Shown here: in pieces, positions 49,627 to 57,814 of the stretch
How the letters are laid out: every line of letters begins with the position of its first letter
How positions within the stretch are numbered: the stretch's first letter is position 1
Assembly: GCA_021783695.1 (NCBI GenBank)
Contig: JAJXTO010000007.1
Location: 11,630-75,629, forward strand
Direction: 5' to 3'
Length of the DNA stretch: 64,000 bases
DNA from: Pseudomonadota bacterium
Lineage (GTDB): Bacteria > Pseudomonadota > Gammaproteobacteria > Burkholderiales > Burkholderiaceae_C
The notes under the pieces: generated by a model
What the model saw: the letters and a program-made list of their open reading frames with translations, nothing else
Database searches by the model: none
Told to the model about the DNA's origin: nothing
Program-made: the position numbers and the translations under genes

Positions 49627-49663
49627 CGAAAAAGCGACAAAGCGCGGCGCTCAACCCCTCGCT
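49627..49663 (-). terminator. Candidate expression-platform hairpin of the glycine riboswitch
   Basis: On the minus strand AGCGA, directly after the second aptamer, can pair with TCGCT about 20 bases later, with a nested AGCG/CGCT hairpin, and is followed by TTTTT. This is a plausible conditional terminator between the riboswitch and gcvT. The stem is short, so this is only a candidate. Confidence 0.4.
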
Positions 49664-49846
49664 GTCCCGGGTACCTGAGAGATTGATCCGGCGCGTGGCC
49701 AGACTTGCCCCTTCGGTGAGCGCCCAGATGCAGCGCCGCTCTCCAGTGAGGAACACCTTGCGGTGTGGTCAGTCCTTTTGCCTGAGCGGTACACCCTTGC
49801 TGGGCTTACGCCTTCGGCGGCTGCAACAAAACAGCTCTCTCCTGAC
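49660..49846 (-). promoter_or_regulatory. Tandem glycine riboswitch upstream of gcvT
   Basis: Read on the minus strand, two aptamers are visible. The first (about 49846-49769) has GGAGAGAGC, GCCGAAGGCGTAAG and CGCTCAGGCAAAAGGACTGA. The second (about 49746-49662) has CTGGAGAGCGGCG, CACCGAAGGGGCAAG and ATCTCTCAGGTACCCGGGAC. These are the conserved blocks of the gcvT glycine riboswitch, usually a double aptamer that turns gcv genes on when glycine is high. The gcvT GTG lies about 90 bases further on. Confidence 0.93.
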
Positions 49847-49853
49847 TACGATA

Positions 49854-49859
49854 AGTATA
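49854..49859 (-). promoter_or_regulatory. -10 box of the gcv riboswitch transcript
   Basis: TATACT on the minus strand, about 7 bases before the first aptamer, which fits a start site right at the riboswitch 5' end. No convincing -35 element at 17 bases is seen. Confidence 0.5.
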
Positions 49860-49892
49860 TTGCAGGCCCGTCGATCCGCCGTCATACAAGGC

Positions 49893-50141
49893 CTATTTTT
49901 TTCGGCGACCTGATCCCAACCCCAGACTTTCGCGGTATTTCTGTCTGCGTGCCTTTTGCCGATCCGCCATGTCGTTCATCGCACGTTTTTTCGAGATGTT
50001 GAACATGGGATCAATGATCTCCCACCAAATGAAGGCAAATGCCAGGGGCAGGAGCACCCACCACCATGACCAGGCAGCGACTGGGGCAATGCCCAGGAGC
50101 TTGAGGACAATAAAAATCAGACCCAGAACGACGAACGCCAT
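49893..50141 (-). CDS. Small Trp-rich membrane protein
   Basis: 82 residues from MAFVVLGLIFIVLKLLGIAP; the longer ORF start is unsupported. Two close hydrophobic segments (about 2-18 and 23-42) joined by APVAAWSWWWVLLPLAFAFIWWEIID, followed by a strongly basic tail KKRAMNDMADRQKARRQKYR. This matches the small Trp-rich protein family (TIGR04438) known mainly from betaproteobacteria, function unknown. It ends about 34 bases before the gcv promoter and diverges from the cytochrome c gene. Confidence 0.82.
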   Translation of the reverse strand: MAFVVLGLIFIVLKLLGIAPVAAWSWWWVLLPLAFAFIWWEIIDPMFNISKKRAMNDMADRQKARRQKYRESLGLGSGRRKK

Positions 50142-50337
50142 GACATTGCACCTGCTGGAGGGAAAGCGCGACAAGATACAAAATGCAACACCGAATAGCA
50201 CAGCGCGTGTTGCGCAAAATCAATTTGAACCAACACCGCAGTCATTCTCGCTGACTTCCTACGCTTGGCGTCAACCGAATTGATTAAGATGCGTTAGTTG
50301 GCTGTACCTGTTTTGTTTAACCCTCTGGAGGACTGGA

Positions 50338-50664
50338 ATGAAAAAAGCTGTTTTTGCTGCTGCCCTGGCCGCTGCCGCCACCATGACCATGTCGTCGGCT
50401 TTCGCCGCTGAAGACATGCTGGCCCTGGCCAAATCGAAGAACTGCCTGGCTTGCCACGCAGTGGACAAGAAACTGGTTGGCCCGTCCTACCAGGAAGTCG
50501 CCGCCAAGTACGCTGGCAAGCCCGGCGCCGTGGACACCCTGAGCAACGCCATTCTGCACGGCGTGTCTGGCGTGTGGGGCCCGGTGCCGATGCCCGCCAA
50601 CCCGCAAGTGACCCCCGCCCAGGCCAAGCAACTGGCCGAGTGGGTTCTGTCCATGAAGAAGTAA
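50338..50664 (+). CDS. Monohaem class I cytochrome c (c551/c552 type)
   Basis: 108 residues, signal peptide MKKAVFAAALAAAATMTMSSAFA, mature part about 85 residues. Haem site CLACH with the proximal histidine, distal ligand methionine in GPVPMPANPQVTPAQA, and a terminal helix AKQLAEWVLSM. A soluble periplasmic electron carrier, possibly donor to a terminal oxidase. A strong GGAGGA site lies before the ATG. Single gene with its own terminator. Confidence 0.94.
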   Translation: MKKAVFAAALAAAATMTMSSAFAAEDMLALAKSKNCLACHAVDKKLVGPSYQEVAAKYAGKPGAVDTLSNAILHGVSGVWGPVPMPANPQVTPAQAKQLAEWVLSMKK

Positions 50665-50725
50665 TTCATACGCAGCACATGTTGCTGCCGTGAAGGGTGC
50701 GGATCGAAAGGTCTGCCTCAAGTAC

Positions 50726-50759
50726 AAGCCGAGATGCCGCGCAGGCACTCGGCTTTTTT
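50726..50759 (+). terminator. Intrinsic terminator of the cytochrome c gene
   Basis: AAGCCGAG and CTCGGCTT pair as an 8-bp stem, extended inside by TGCC/GGCA, followed by six T. About 60 bases after the cytochrome stop. Confidence 0.88.
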
Positions 50760-50805
50760 GTTGCCTTGGGTCTGTCTGGCCTGCATGCTCCTCGCGAACA
50801 GCCAA

Positions 50806-50829
50806 CAAAAAGCGCCCCGAAGGGCGCTT
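50806..50829 (-). terminator. Intrinsic terminator of the livK-type gene
   Basis: On the minus strand AAGCGCCC and GGGCGCTT pair with a 4-base loop and run into TTTTT. About 49 bases after the stop of the binding-protein gene. With the cytochrome terminator it isolates two convergent units. Confidence 0.85.
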
Positions 50830-50877
50830 GGCAGCTCGGCACAGATGCGTGCTCAGGCAGCGCGTCCGCAAACCGCC

Positions 50878-52014
50878 TTACTGCACAGCCAGCACGCTCT
50901 TCTTGCCTTCCTTGTCGAACTCGGAGATGGTGATGGTGGCATCCACGAGTTCACCGGTCTTGGTGAAGTGGATGTTTTTCTTGGTCACGCCGTTGTAGTC
51001 GACATTGGCAATGAAGGGCAGGTACTTCTTCGGATCAACCGATTTGGCCTTCATCATGGCGTGCGCCAGCACCATGGTGCCGTCATACGAGTACGGGGAG
51101 TAGAGCTGGAATGCATTGGCACCGAACTCGGCGTCATAACGCTTCTTCCAGGCTTCGCCGCCCGGCATCTGGCTCAGCGGCGAGCCGCCTTCCGCGCAGA
51201 TGGTGCCGGCAACTGCTTCGCCTGCCAGTTTGCCCAGTTCAGGCGCGCAGATGCCGTCACCGCCCATCAGGGTGGACTTGATGCCCAGTTGGCGCATCTG
51301 GCGAACCAGCGGGCCGGCCTGGCTGTACATGCCGCCATAGAAGATCACGTCAGGGTTGGATGCCTTGATCTTGGTCAGAATGGCGGAAAAATCGGTGGCC
51401 TTGTCGTTGGTGAACTCGCGGTCAACCATTTTCATGCCATCTTTTTGCGCGGTCTTGGCAAACACATCGGCAACACCCTGGCCATAGGCGGTCCGGTCGT
51501 CGATGACGGCGATGGTCTTGGCCTTCAGTTTGGTCTTGGCGTAGTTGGCCAGTCCAGAACCGAGCGCACTGTCATTGGCAATGATGCGGAAGAAGGTCTT
51601 GAAGCCCTGTGTCGAGATCTTGGGATCGGTGGACGACGGAGTGATGTCGGGAATACCGGCATTGTTGTAGATGCGCGAAGCGGGGAAGGTGCAGCCGGAG
51701 TTCAGGTGCCCAACGACGCCGTTGACCTTCTCGTCAACGAATTTCTGCGCCACGGTGGTGGCTTGCTTCGGGTCGGCCTGGTCGTCCTGGGCGTCAACCT
51801 TCCAGACGATTTTCTTGCCGCCGATGACGATGTTCTGGGCGTTCAGGTCCTTGATGGCCATTTTCACGCCGTTGGCGTTGTCCTGACCGAAACTGGCCTG
51901 CGGGCCGGACATGGGCGATGCACTGCCGATGGTGACGGTCACGGTGTCTTCAGCGTAAGCAGTGCCGATGGCCATGGACAGGGCCAGCAGCGGAGCAGCA
52001 TATTTGAGTTTCAT
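50878..52014 (-). CDS. Branched-chain amino acid ABC transporter substrate-binding protein
   Basis: 378 residues, signal peptide MKLKYAAPLLALSMAIGTAYA. Periplasmic binding protein of the LivJ/LivK type: IGSASPMSGPQASFGQDNANGVKMAI, VVGHLNSGCTFPASRIYNNAGIPDITPSSTDP, FRIIANDSALGSGLANYA, VIDDRTAYGQGVADVF and IFYGGMYSQAGPLVRQMRQ are typical. It would bind Leu/Ile/Val or a related ligand; no permease or ATPase genes are next to it. GGAGG precedes the ATG. The 183 bases upstream hold its promoter, which I cannot fix exactly. Confidence 0.92.
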   Translation of the reverse strand: MKLKYAAPLLALSMAIGTAYAEDTVTVTIGSASPMSGPQASFGQDNANGVKMAIKDLNAQNIVIGGKKIVWKVDAQDDQADPKQATTVAQKFVDEKVNGVVGHLNSGCTFPASRIYNNAGIPDITPSSTDPKISTQGFKTFFRIIANDSALGSGLANYAKTKLKAKTIAVIDDRTAYGQGVADVFAKTAQKDGMKMVDREFTNDKATDFSAILTKIKASNPDVIFYGGMYSQAGPLVRQMRQLGIKSTLMGGDGICAPELGKLAGEAVAGTICAEGGSPLSQMPGGEAWKKRYDAEFGANAFQLYSPYSYDGTMVLAHAMMKAKSVDPKKYLPFIANVDYNGVTKKNIHFTKTGELVDATITISEFDKEGKKSVLAVQ

Positions 52015-52197
52015 GGATGAGCCTCCAAAGAGTAAAACTTGAGTGAATTGTGTTGTGAAGTCAGGATCTGTCTGACAGGGCGATACATTAACTGAGTTAC
52101 AGATTTTTGAACAGATCGCCTTTTCCAGCACTAGCAAGCAATGTGCCTGGGAGTTGCCCGGTTGACAATTCGGCGGGCAAATTGCTTTCCGTATAGC

Positions 52198-52557
52198 CTA
52201 TTGCGGTTTCAACGCTTGGGCCAAGGCGGCGCGCAGGGTCTGTTCAAGAGACTGGAACAGGTTGGCGGCAATTTGGGGCACCAGTGCATCCAGTTCGGCG
52301 CGAACCTGTTCCAGCAAGCGTTGCCGCAGTTCCGGCGCGATCTGCGCCCAGAGTTGATCTGCGTCGACGCCGGGCGCTCGCTCCCCCGCATCGCTCAGTG
52401 GCTGAAGATGTTCCGGGCCGCGATAGACCGCATCGGCGTAGGCCGATGGCTGGACCACGAAGGGCGCGGCCATGTCGTCCTCAATGACAGTGTCGGCGCT
52501 CTGCAGACGCTCGGTGAGCACGGGCAGGATGACATGCTGAGGAGGAATCGGTTTCAT
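52198..52557 (-). CDS. Hypothetical protein downstream of holC
   Basis: 119 residues. A basic-to-neutral N-terminus (MKPIPPQHVILPVLTERL), a variable middle and a helical, Gln/Leu/Ala-rich C-terminus (LRQRLLEQVRAELDALVPQIAANLFQSLEQTL in part) that could form a coiled coil. No signal peptide or enzyme motif. The ATGA overlap with holC shows cotranscription with pepA and holC. Similar small proteins occur beside holC in betaproteobacteria; function is not known. Confidence 0.7.
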   Translation of the reverse strand: MKPIPPQHVILPVLTERLQSADTVIEDDMAAPFVVQPSAYADAVYRGPEHLQPLSDAGERAPGVDADQLWAQIAPELRQRLLEQVRAELDALVPQIAANLFQSLEQTLRAALAQALKPQ

Positions 52558-52979
52558 GATCCGAATGGAATGACTTTCGGCTCGACACCGGCAGCGCGGT
52601 AGGCCCGCAGCCGCTCGCGTGCCGCAGGCTTGTCGGGCGCGTACTCGCCGACGAGTTCGATCACCCGCTCCAGATTGTCCCAGCCCGGCACCAGATCGGG
52701 GCCGAGGTTGACCAGAGCGTCCAACCGCCCCGCCTGATGCAGATCCGGGGCGGCAGCGAGGATGACAGGCGTCTGCGCGGCAAGCGGATCGTCCTGCCAG
52801 ACATGCGCAACGAAACTGCCGGGCTGAAACGTCCAGAGCAACTGATCGAGTTCGTCGAGAAAAGGCTGCGGCGCAGCAACCAGCAACCGAGCACCGCGCT
52901 GACTTGCGACGCGCAGCAGCCCGCAGGCATAGCGCAGCGGGTCGGGCAGGTTCACACGAAATTCGATGGCGCAGGCCAT
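52554..52979 (-). CDS. holC: DNA polymerase III chi subunit
   Basis: 141 residues from MACAIEFRVNLPDP (an ATG ten codons upstream is less likely). The pattern Y-A-C-x-L-x-R-x-A in LRYACGLLRVASQRGARLLV, DELDQLLWTFQPGSFVAH, and VILAAAPDLHQAGRLDALVNLGPDLVPG fits HolC. It links the clamp loader to single-strand binding protein in replication. Located 35 bases after pepA, the usual pepA-holC order. Confidence 0.87.
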   Translation of the reverse strand: MACAIEFRVNLPDPLRYACGLLRVASQRGARLLVAAPQPFLDELDQLLWTFQPGSFVAHVWQDDPLAAQTPVILAAAPDLHQAGRLDALVNLGPDLVPGWDNLERVIELVGEYAPDKPAARERLRAYRAAGVEPKVIPFGS

Positions 52980-53014
52980 GGACTCAGTCTGGAGGTGTGG
53001 CGGGCGCACTCAAC

Positions 53015-54478
53015 TCATTTCACCTGCGACAGCAGGTAGCGCACCAGCAAGGGCACCGGGCGACCCGTGGCGCCCTTGTTGGCGCCGCTGTTCCAGGCGG
53101 TGCCGGCGATGTCGAGGTGCGCCCAACGGTAGTCCTTGGCAAAGCGCCAGAGAAAGCACGCGGCGGTGATGGCGCCAGCCGGGCGGCCGCCGATATTGGC
53201 CACGTCGGCGAAATTGCTCTTGAGCGCGTCGGCGTAGTCCGCCTCCAGCGGCAGGCGCCAGCAGGGGTCGAGCGCGGCGCGGCCGGCTTCAAGCAGGGCG
53301 CTGGCGAGGGCGTCGTCCTCCGTAAACAAGCCACTGTTGACCTTGCCCAGTGCAATCACGCAGGCGCCGGTGAGCGTGGCGATGTCCACCACCGATTGCG
53401 GCTTGTAACGTGCGGCATAGGTCAGCGCATCGCAAAGAATCAGGCGGCCTTCGGCATCGGTATTGAGAATCTCGATGGTCTGGCCCGACATGCTGGTGAC
53501 CACATCGCCCGGCTTGACCGCGCCCCCATCGGGCATGTTCTCGGTGGCGGCAATCAGGCCGACCACATTGAGCCTGGGCTTGATGCGGGCAATCGCCTCG
53601 AACGCACCCAGCACCGACGCTGCGCCGGACATGTCGAATTTCATTTCGTCCATCTCGGCGCCGGGCTTGAGTGAAATGCCGCCGGTGTCGAAAGTCACCC
53701 CTTTGCCGATCAGCACATGCGGCGCGTCCTTCTTGCCCGCGCCGTGGTACTCCAGCACGATGAAACGGGGCGGCTGCACCGACCCCTGCGCCACGGCAAG
53801 GAACGAGCCCATGCCGAGTTTTTCCAGCTCGGGACGGCCAAGCACCTTGCAACTCAGGTTATGGAATTTGGCGAGCTTTTTCGCCATGTCACCCAGGTAA
53901 GTCGGCGTGCAGTAATTCGCGGGCAGATTGGCCAGTTCACGCGCGAGCCGCACACCGATGGCCACGGATTCCGCCTGCTCCAGGGCGGACTTGGCATGCG
54001 TCAGACCGGCCTCGGCACCCACGGCGCAGATCTGGACCAGGTCGAGCTGCGGCTGATTGTTTTCGTCCACCGTGCGGGTGGTGTCATAACGGTAGAACAC
54101 GTCGGAAAACACGGTCGGCACCCACTCGGCCAGGGTCTGCAGACCGTTGACGCCCAGCAGATGCGCCTGCGCCACGGGCAGGCTCTTGAGCACGGCCGCC
54201 GCGGCTTGCAGAGCCTTTTTCCAGTCCCGCAACTCGGGCTTGGCCGCCAGCCCGACCAGCAGCAAACGCCGCGCCACCACGGCTGTGGGCCGGTGTAGCA
54301 GCATGGTGCTGCCGGGTTTGGCCTTGAAGTCGCCATCGACCGCGAGCTGCGCGATCAGGTTGTCGAGCGCGTCGGCGTCGGCCAGGCCACTGACACCACG
54401 CCCCTCTGGAACGAACACGACCAGCACATCGGTTTTGGTCTGAAGAGGCTTTTTGACGGCAGATATACTGAATTTCAT
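53015..54478 (-). CDS. pepA: Leucyl aminopeptidase (cytosol aminopeptidase A)
   Basis: 487 residues, peptidase family M17. Metal site LIGKGVTFDTGGISLKPGAEMDEMKFDMSGA (in part) and signature NTDAEGRLILCDALTYAA, with the late GAITAACFLWRFAKDYRWAHLDIAGTAW. Hexameric two-metal enzyme that removes N-terminal leucine and other residues; E. coli PepA is also a DNA-binding architectural protein. Divergent from lptF, the usual arrangement. Confidence 0.96.
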   Translation of the reverse strand: MKFSISAVKKPLQTKTDVLVVFVPEGRGVSGLADADALDNLIAQLAVDGDFKAKPGSTMLLHRPTAVVARRLLLVGLAAKPELRDWKKALQAAAAVLKSLPVAQAHLLGVNGLQTLAEWVPTVFSDVFYRYDTTRTVDENNQPQLDLVQICAVGAEAGLTHAKSALEQAESVAIGVRLARELANLPANYCTPTYLGDMAKKLAKFHNLSCKVLGRPELEKLGMGSFLAVAQGSVQPPRFIVLEYHGAGKKDAPHVLIGKGVTFDTGGISLKPGAEMDEMKFDMSGAASVLGAFEAIARIKPRLNVVGLIAATENMPDGGAVKPGDVVTSMSGQTIEILNTDAEGRLILCDALTYAARYKPQSVVDIATLTGACVIALGKVNSGLFTEDDALASALLEAGRAALDPCWRLPLEADYADALKSNFADVANIGGRPAGAITAACFLWRFAKDYRWAHLDIAGTAWNSGANKGATGRPVPLLVRYLLSQVK

Positions 54479-54499
54479 GTTCAGGGTTCCATGGTGTGT

Positions 54500-54518
54500 A
54501 TGGAATGCATTATTCCAT
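54500..54518. promoter_or_regulatory. Inverted repeat between pepA and lptF
   Basis: ATGGAAT-GCATT-ATTCCAT, a perfect 7-bp inverted repeat with a 5-base loop in the 108-base divergent region. It may be an operator or an RNA hairpin in the lptF leader. A TATACT box for the lptF direction lies at 54464-54469 without a good -35. Confidence 0.35.
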
Positions 54519-54586
54519 CGCCCTGCGCTGTGTGCCCACTCCTGCGGCCCGCTCCCGCCCGCCGCTCTTGCCGCTCGTTTTTCCGC

Positions 54587-55720
54587 ATGCTTCTCGACCT
54601 CACCCTGCGCCGTGAAATGAGCCGCAACTTTGGCGGCGCATTCACCGTGCTGTTCACCGTTGTCATCACCCTGATGCTTATCCGCATTCTGGGTCAGGCC
54701 TCGGACGGACAGGCCAGCCCGCAGGATGTGTTTCTGCTCATCGGCCTGACGGCGCTGAGCTATCTGCAGATCGTCATCACCCTGTCACTGTTTCTGGCCG
54801 TTCTGCTCACCTTCACGCGCTTGTGGCTCGATTCGGAAATGACCATCTGGCGCACCACCGGTGTGGGGCGGCTGCGGTTGATGGGCAGCGTGCTGCGTTT
54901 TTCCTGGCCCATCCTGCTGCTGATCGCGGCGCTCACCCTGTTCGCCTGGCCCTGGGCGAATCAGCAGTCCACGGCGCTGCGCATCCGCTTCGAGCAACGC
55001 TCGGACATTTCGCGCGTCGCCCCCGGACAATTTCGGGAATCTGCGTCGGGAAAACGGGTGTTTTTCATCGACAAGGGGGCGCAGGCCGGTGGTGTGGCGC
55101 ATGATATTTTCATCCGCGACGACACGTCCGGACAGACGGTACTGATCACCGCAAGATCGGCGCAGGTGCAGCGCATCGACGGTCAGCCTTTTCTGGTGCT
55201 GAGCAAAGGCAACCGCTACGCGCACACGCCGGGGCAATCGAACTACACCGTCACCGCGTTCAACACACTGGAAATGCGGCTCGACGCCACGAGCGGCCTG
55301 AACTCGGTGACGGCAAACAAGACCGGCCCGGTGAACTGGCTGGCACAACCCAATCGCAATGTGCCCACCGAGTATCTGTTCAATCCGACCATCCCGAACT
55401 GGCTGGGCGAACTGTCCTGGCGGCTGGGCGTGCCGCTGTCCGCCGCGCTGCTGGCGTTGATGGCCTTGCCGCTGGCCTCGGGCTCGGTGCGCACGGGGCG
55501 CGCGGGCAGCCTGATCGCTGCCATTCTGGTGTACCTGATTTACTTCAACTTGCTCAATGTGCTGCAGGGATGGATCAGCGAAGGACGAGTGGGATTCATC
55601 GCCGGATTTGTCCTGGTGCATGGCGCCGCCGTGCTGTTTTTGCTGGCCTTGATGCTGCGCGGCAATGGCTGGCTGCAGCGAGTGTGGCATGGGCGCGTCC
55701 AACGCGGAGCAAACGCCTGA
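54587..55720 (+). CDS. lptF: LPS export permease LptF
   Basis: 377 residues, YjgP/YjgQ family. Six hydrophobic helices: two or three near the start (FTVLFTVVITLMLI, LIGLTALSYLQIVITLSLFLAVLLTF, WPILLLIAALTLFAWPW), a periplasmic jellyroll middle, and three at the end. WRTTGVGRLRL resembles the coupling-helix region. With LptG it forms the transmembrane part of the LptB2FG ATPase that extracts LPS. The start MLLDLTLRREM follows the family; upstream codons have no hydrophobic or conserved character. Confidence 0.92.
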   Translation: MLLDLTLRREMSRNFGGAFTVLFTVVITLMLIRILGQASDGQASPQDVFLLIGLTALSYLQIVITLSLFLAVLLTFTRLWLDSEMTIWRTTGVGRLRLMGSVLRFSWPILLLIAALTLFAWPWANQQSTALRIRFEQRSDISRVAPGQFRESASGKRVFFIDKGAQAGGVAHDIFIRDDTSGQTVLITARSAQVQRIDGQPFLVLSKGNRYAHTPGQSNYTVTAFNTLEMRLDATSGLNSVTANKTGPVNWLAQPNRNVPTEYLFNPTIPNWLGELSWRLGVPLSAALLALMALPLASGSVRTGRAGSLIAAILVYLIYFNLLNVLQGWISEGRVGFIAGFVLVHGAAVLFLLALMLRGNGWLQRVWHGRVQRGANA

Positions 55721-56817
55721 TGCGCACAGTTCGCCGCTTTTTGTTGCTGCATGTGCTGAGCGCCATCGGTGTGGTGACGTTCGCTTTTCTGGCCTTGCTG
55801 TTTTTCATTGACATGCTCAACGATCTGAGCAACCTCGGCAAACCGGGTTTCAGTCTCAGCGGCACTCTGCTGCATGTGGCCCTGAGCATGCCCAGCCGCG
55901 CCTACGAGGTGCTGCCCATCGCCACCCTGGTCGGCGGCGTATTCGCACTGTCGTCACTGGCCGCCAGCAGCGAGTTCACCATTCTGCGGATGTCGGGGCT
56001 GAGCCCGCGCGCGGCGCTGCTGCTGTTGCTGCAACTCGCCGCTGCGCTGGTCATCACGCTATTCCTGCTGGGCGAGTGGCTGGCGCCAGCGGCCGGACAG
56101 CTTGCCGCACAGATGAAGGCTGATGGCGGCACCGGAATCGGCACGCAACTGGCGTCCGGGGTCTGGCTGCGCAATGACTCCGATCGCAGCGGCAATCAGA
56201 CCGTCAACATCCAGGGAATCAATCCCCAAGGCGACCTCACCGAGGTGCGCATTTATGTACTCAATGCCCAGGCGCAGATCACCGCGGAACTGCACGCCCT
56301 CAGCGGCCAGTACGAGGGTGATGGCACCTGGATGCTGCACACCGTCACCCGCATCGATCTGCCCTTGGAAACAGGCGCGGCGTTGCGGGTCAGCCAACTG
56401 CCGGATTATCGCTGGCAGACCTCGCTCTCGCCCAGTGTGCTCGGGGTATTGCTGCTGTCTCCAGACAAGATGTCGGCCATCGATCTGTGGCGCTATATCC
56501 AGCACTTGCGCGTCAATCACCAGGCGGCCGAGCGTTATGAAATCCAGCTCTGGAAAAAGTTGTTCTATCCGTTCAGCGCAGTGGTCATGCTGCTGCTTGC
56601 CCTGCCCTTCGCTTACTTGCACACGCGCTCCAAGGGGGTAAGCGGCAAGGTGCTGGCTGGCATCGTGCTCGGGATTGCGTTCATCCTGCTCAACACCCTG
56701 TTCTCCAGCCTGGGCATCCTGGGCACCTGGCCGCCGGCGATCACTGCGGCCATGCCCATGCTGCTGTTCGGTGGCCTGGGTCTGATTGTGTTTGCCTGGC
56801 AGGTGCGGTTCCGCTGA
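55720..56817 (+). CDS. lptG: LPS export permease LptG
   Basis: 365 residues, same fold as LptF and overlapping it by one base. Helices at the N-terminus (LLLHVLSAIGVVTFAFLALLFFIDML), ALSSLAASSEFTILRMSGLSPRAALL for the coupling region, a periplasmic middle, and QLWKKLFYPFSAVVMLLLALPFAYLHTRSKGVSGKVL with three C-terminal helices. Partner of LptF in moving LPS to the Lpt bridge. Confidence 0.93.
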   Translation: MRTVRRFLLLHVLSAIGVVTFAFLALLFFIDMLNDLSNLGKPGFSLSGTLLHVALSMPSRAYEVLPIATLVGGVFALSSLAASSEFTILRMSGLSPRAALLLLLQLAAALVITLFLLGEWLAPAAGQLAAQMKADGGTGIGTQLASGVWLRNDSDRSGNQTVNIQGINPQGDLTEVRIYVLNAQAQITAELHALSGQYEGDGTWMLHTVTRIDLPLETGAALRVSQLPDYRWQTSLSPSVLGVLLLSPDKMSAIDLWRYIQHLRVNHQAAERYEIQLWKKLFYPFSAVVMLLLALPFAYLHTRSKGVSGKVLAGIVLGIAFILLNTLFSSLGILGTWPPAITAAMPMLLFGGLGLIVFAWQVRFR

Positions 56818-56839
56818 ACCGGGCAGGACAAGGTCTGCA

Positions 56840-57790
56840 ATGAATCTTCACCAGTTCCGCTTTCTGCAGGAGGCCGTGCGCCGCAAGCTCAACCTCACCG
56901 AGGCGGCGCGGGCGCTGCACACTTCGCAGCCCGGTGTGTCCAAGGCCATCATCGAGCTGGAGAGCGAACTCGGGGTGGAGATTTTCAGCCGCCATGGCAA
57001 GCGCATCCGCAAGCTCACCGAACCCGGCGTGGAGGTGCTGCGCAGTGTGGACATCATTCTGCGCGAGGTGGCCAATCTCAAGCGCATCGGCCAGGACTAC
57101 GCCGCACGCGACGCCGGGCAGCTCACCGTTGCGGCCACGCACACGCAGGCGCGCTACAAGCTGCCGTGGGTGATTGCCGAGTTCCGCCGCCGCATGCCCG
57201 CGGTGCAGGTGCAACTGCTGCAGGGCACGCCCGAGCAGGTTGCGCAGGCGGTGCGGGAGGAGCGCGCGGACCTGGGACTGGCGAGCGAGTCGCTGCAGGA
57301 CGCGCCCGATCTGCTCACCCTGCCCTGTTATGGCTGGCAGCACCTGGCCGTGGTGCCGCATGGCCATCCCTTGAGTGAGCGCGCGGAGCTGACGCTGGTC
57401 GAACTCGCCGCCTATCCGCTGGTCACGTATGAGCCGGCATTTGCCGGGCGCCGCCAGATCGACGCCGCCTTCGCGCATGCCGAGCTGCAACCGCAGATCG
57501 TGCTCGAAGCGCTCGACTCTGACGTGCTCAAGACCTATGTCGAACTCGGTCTGGGCGTCGGCCTGATTGCCGAAATGGCCATTTCCCCCGAGCGCGATAC
57601 CGGCCTGCACGCCCTGCCCGTGGGCCATCTGTTCGGTCAGCAACTCACCCGCGTGGCGTTCAAGCGCGGGGTGTTGCAGCGCAGCTTCGTGCCCTTGTTC
57701 ACCGAGCTCATCTCGCCCCGTCTGCCGCGCAAGCTGGTGGAACAGACCCTGCGCGGCGAGCTCGATGGGCAAGATGTGTTTTCGATCTGA
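56840..57790 (+). CDS. cysB: CysB-family LysR-type regulator
   Basis: 316 residues. N-terminal winged helix-turn-helix MNLHQFRFLQEAVRRKLNLTEAARALHTSQPGVSKAI and RHGKRIRKLTEPG are the characteristic opening of CysB/Cbl, distinct from other LysR proteins. The effector domain has TTHTQARY-type sequence (here AATHTQARYKLPWVI), TYEPAFAGRRQIDAAF and YVELGLGVGLIAEMA. It would activate sulfate assimilation or sulfonate genes with acetylserine-like inducers. It is 22 bases after lptG and 24 before the aminotransferase; whether it regulates either is unknown. Confidence 0.85.
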   Translation: MNLHQFRFLQEAVRRKLNLTEAARALHTSQPGVSKAIIELESELGVEIFSRHGKRIRKLTEPGVEVLRSVDIILREVANLKRIGQDYAARDAGQLTVAATHTQARYKLPWVIAEFRRRMPAVQVQLLQGTPEQVAQAVREERADLGLASESLQDAPDLLTLPCYGWQHLAVVPHGHPLSERAELTLVELAAYPLVTYEPAFAGRRQIDAAFAHAELQPQIVLEALDSDVLKTYVELGLGVGLIAEMAISPERDTGLHALPVGHLFGQQLTRVAFKRGVLQRSFVPLFTELISPRLPRKLVEQTLRGELDGQDVFSI

Positions 57791-57814
57791 GTCTTGCTGT
57801 CCATCCCGCTGCCC

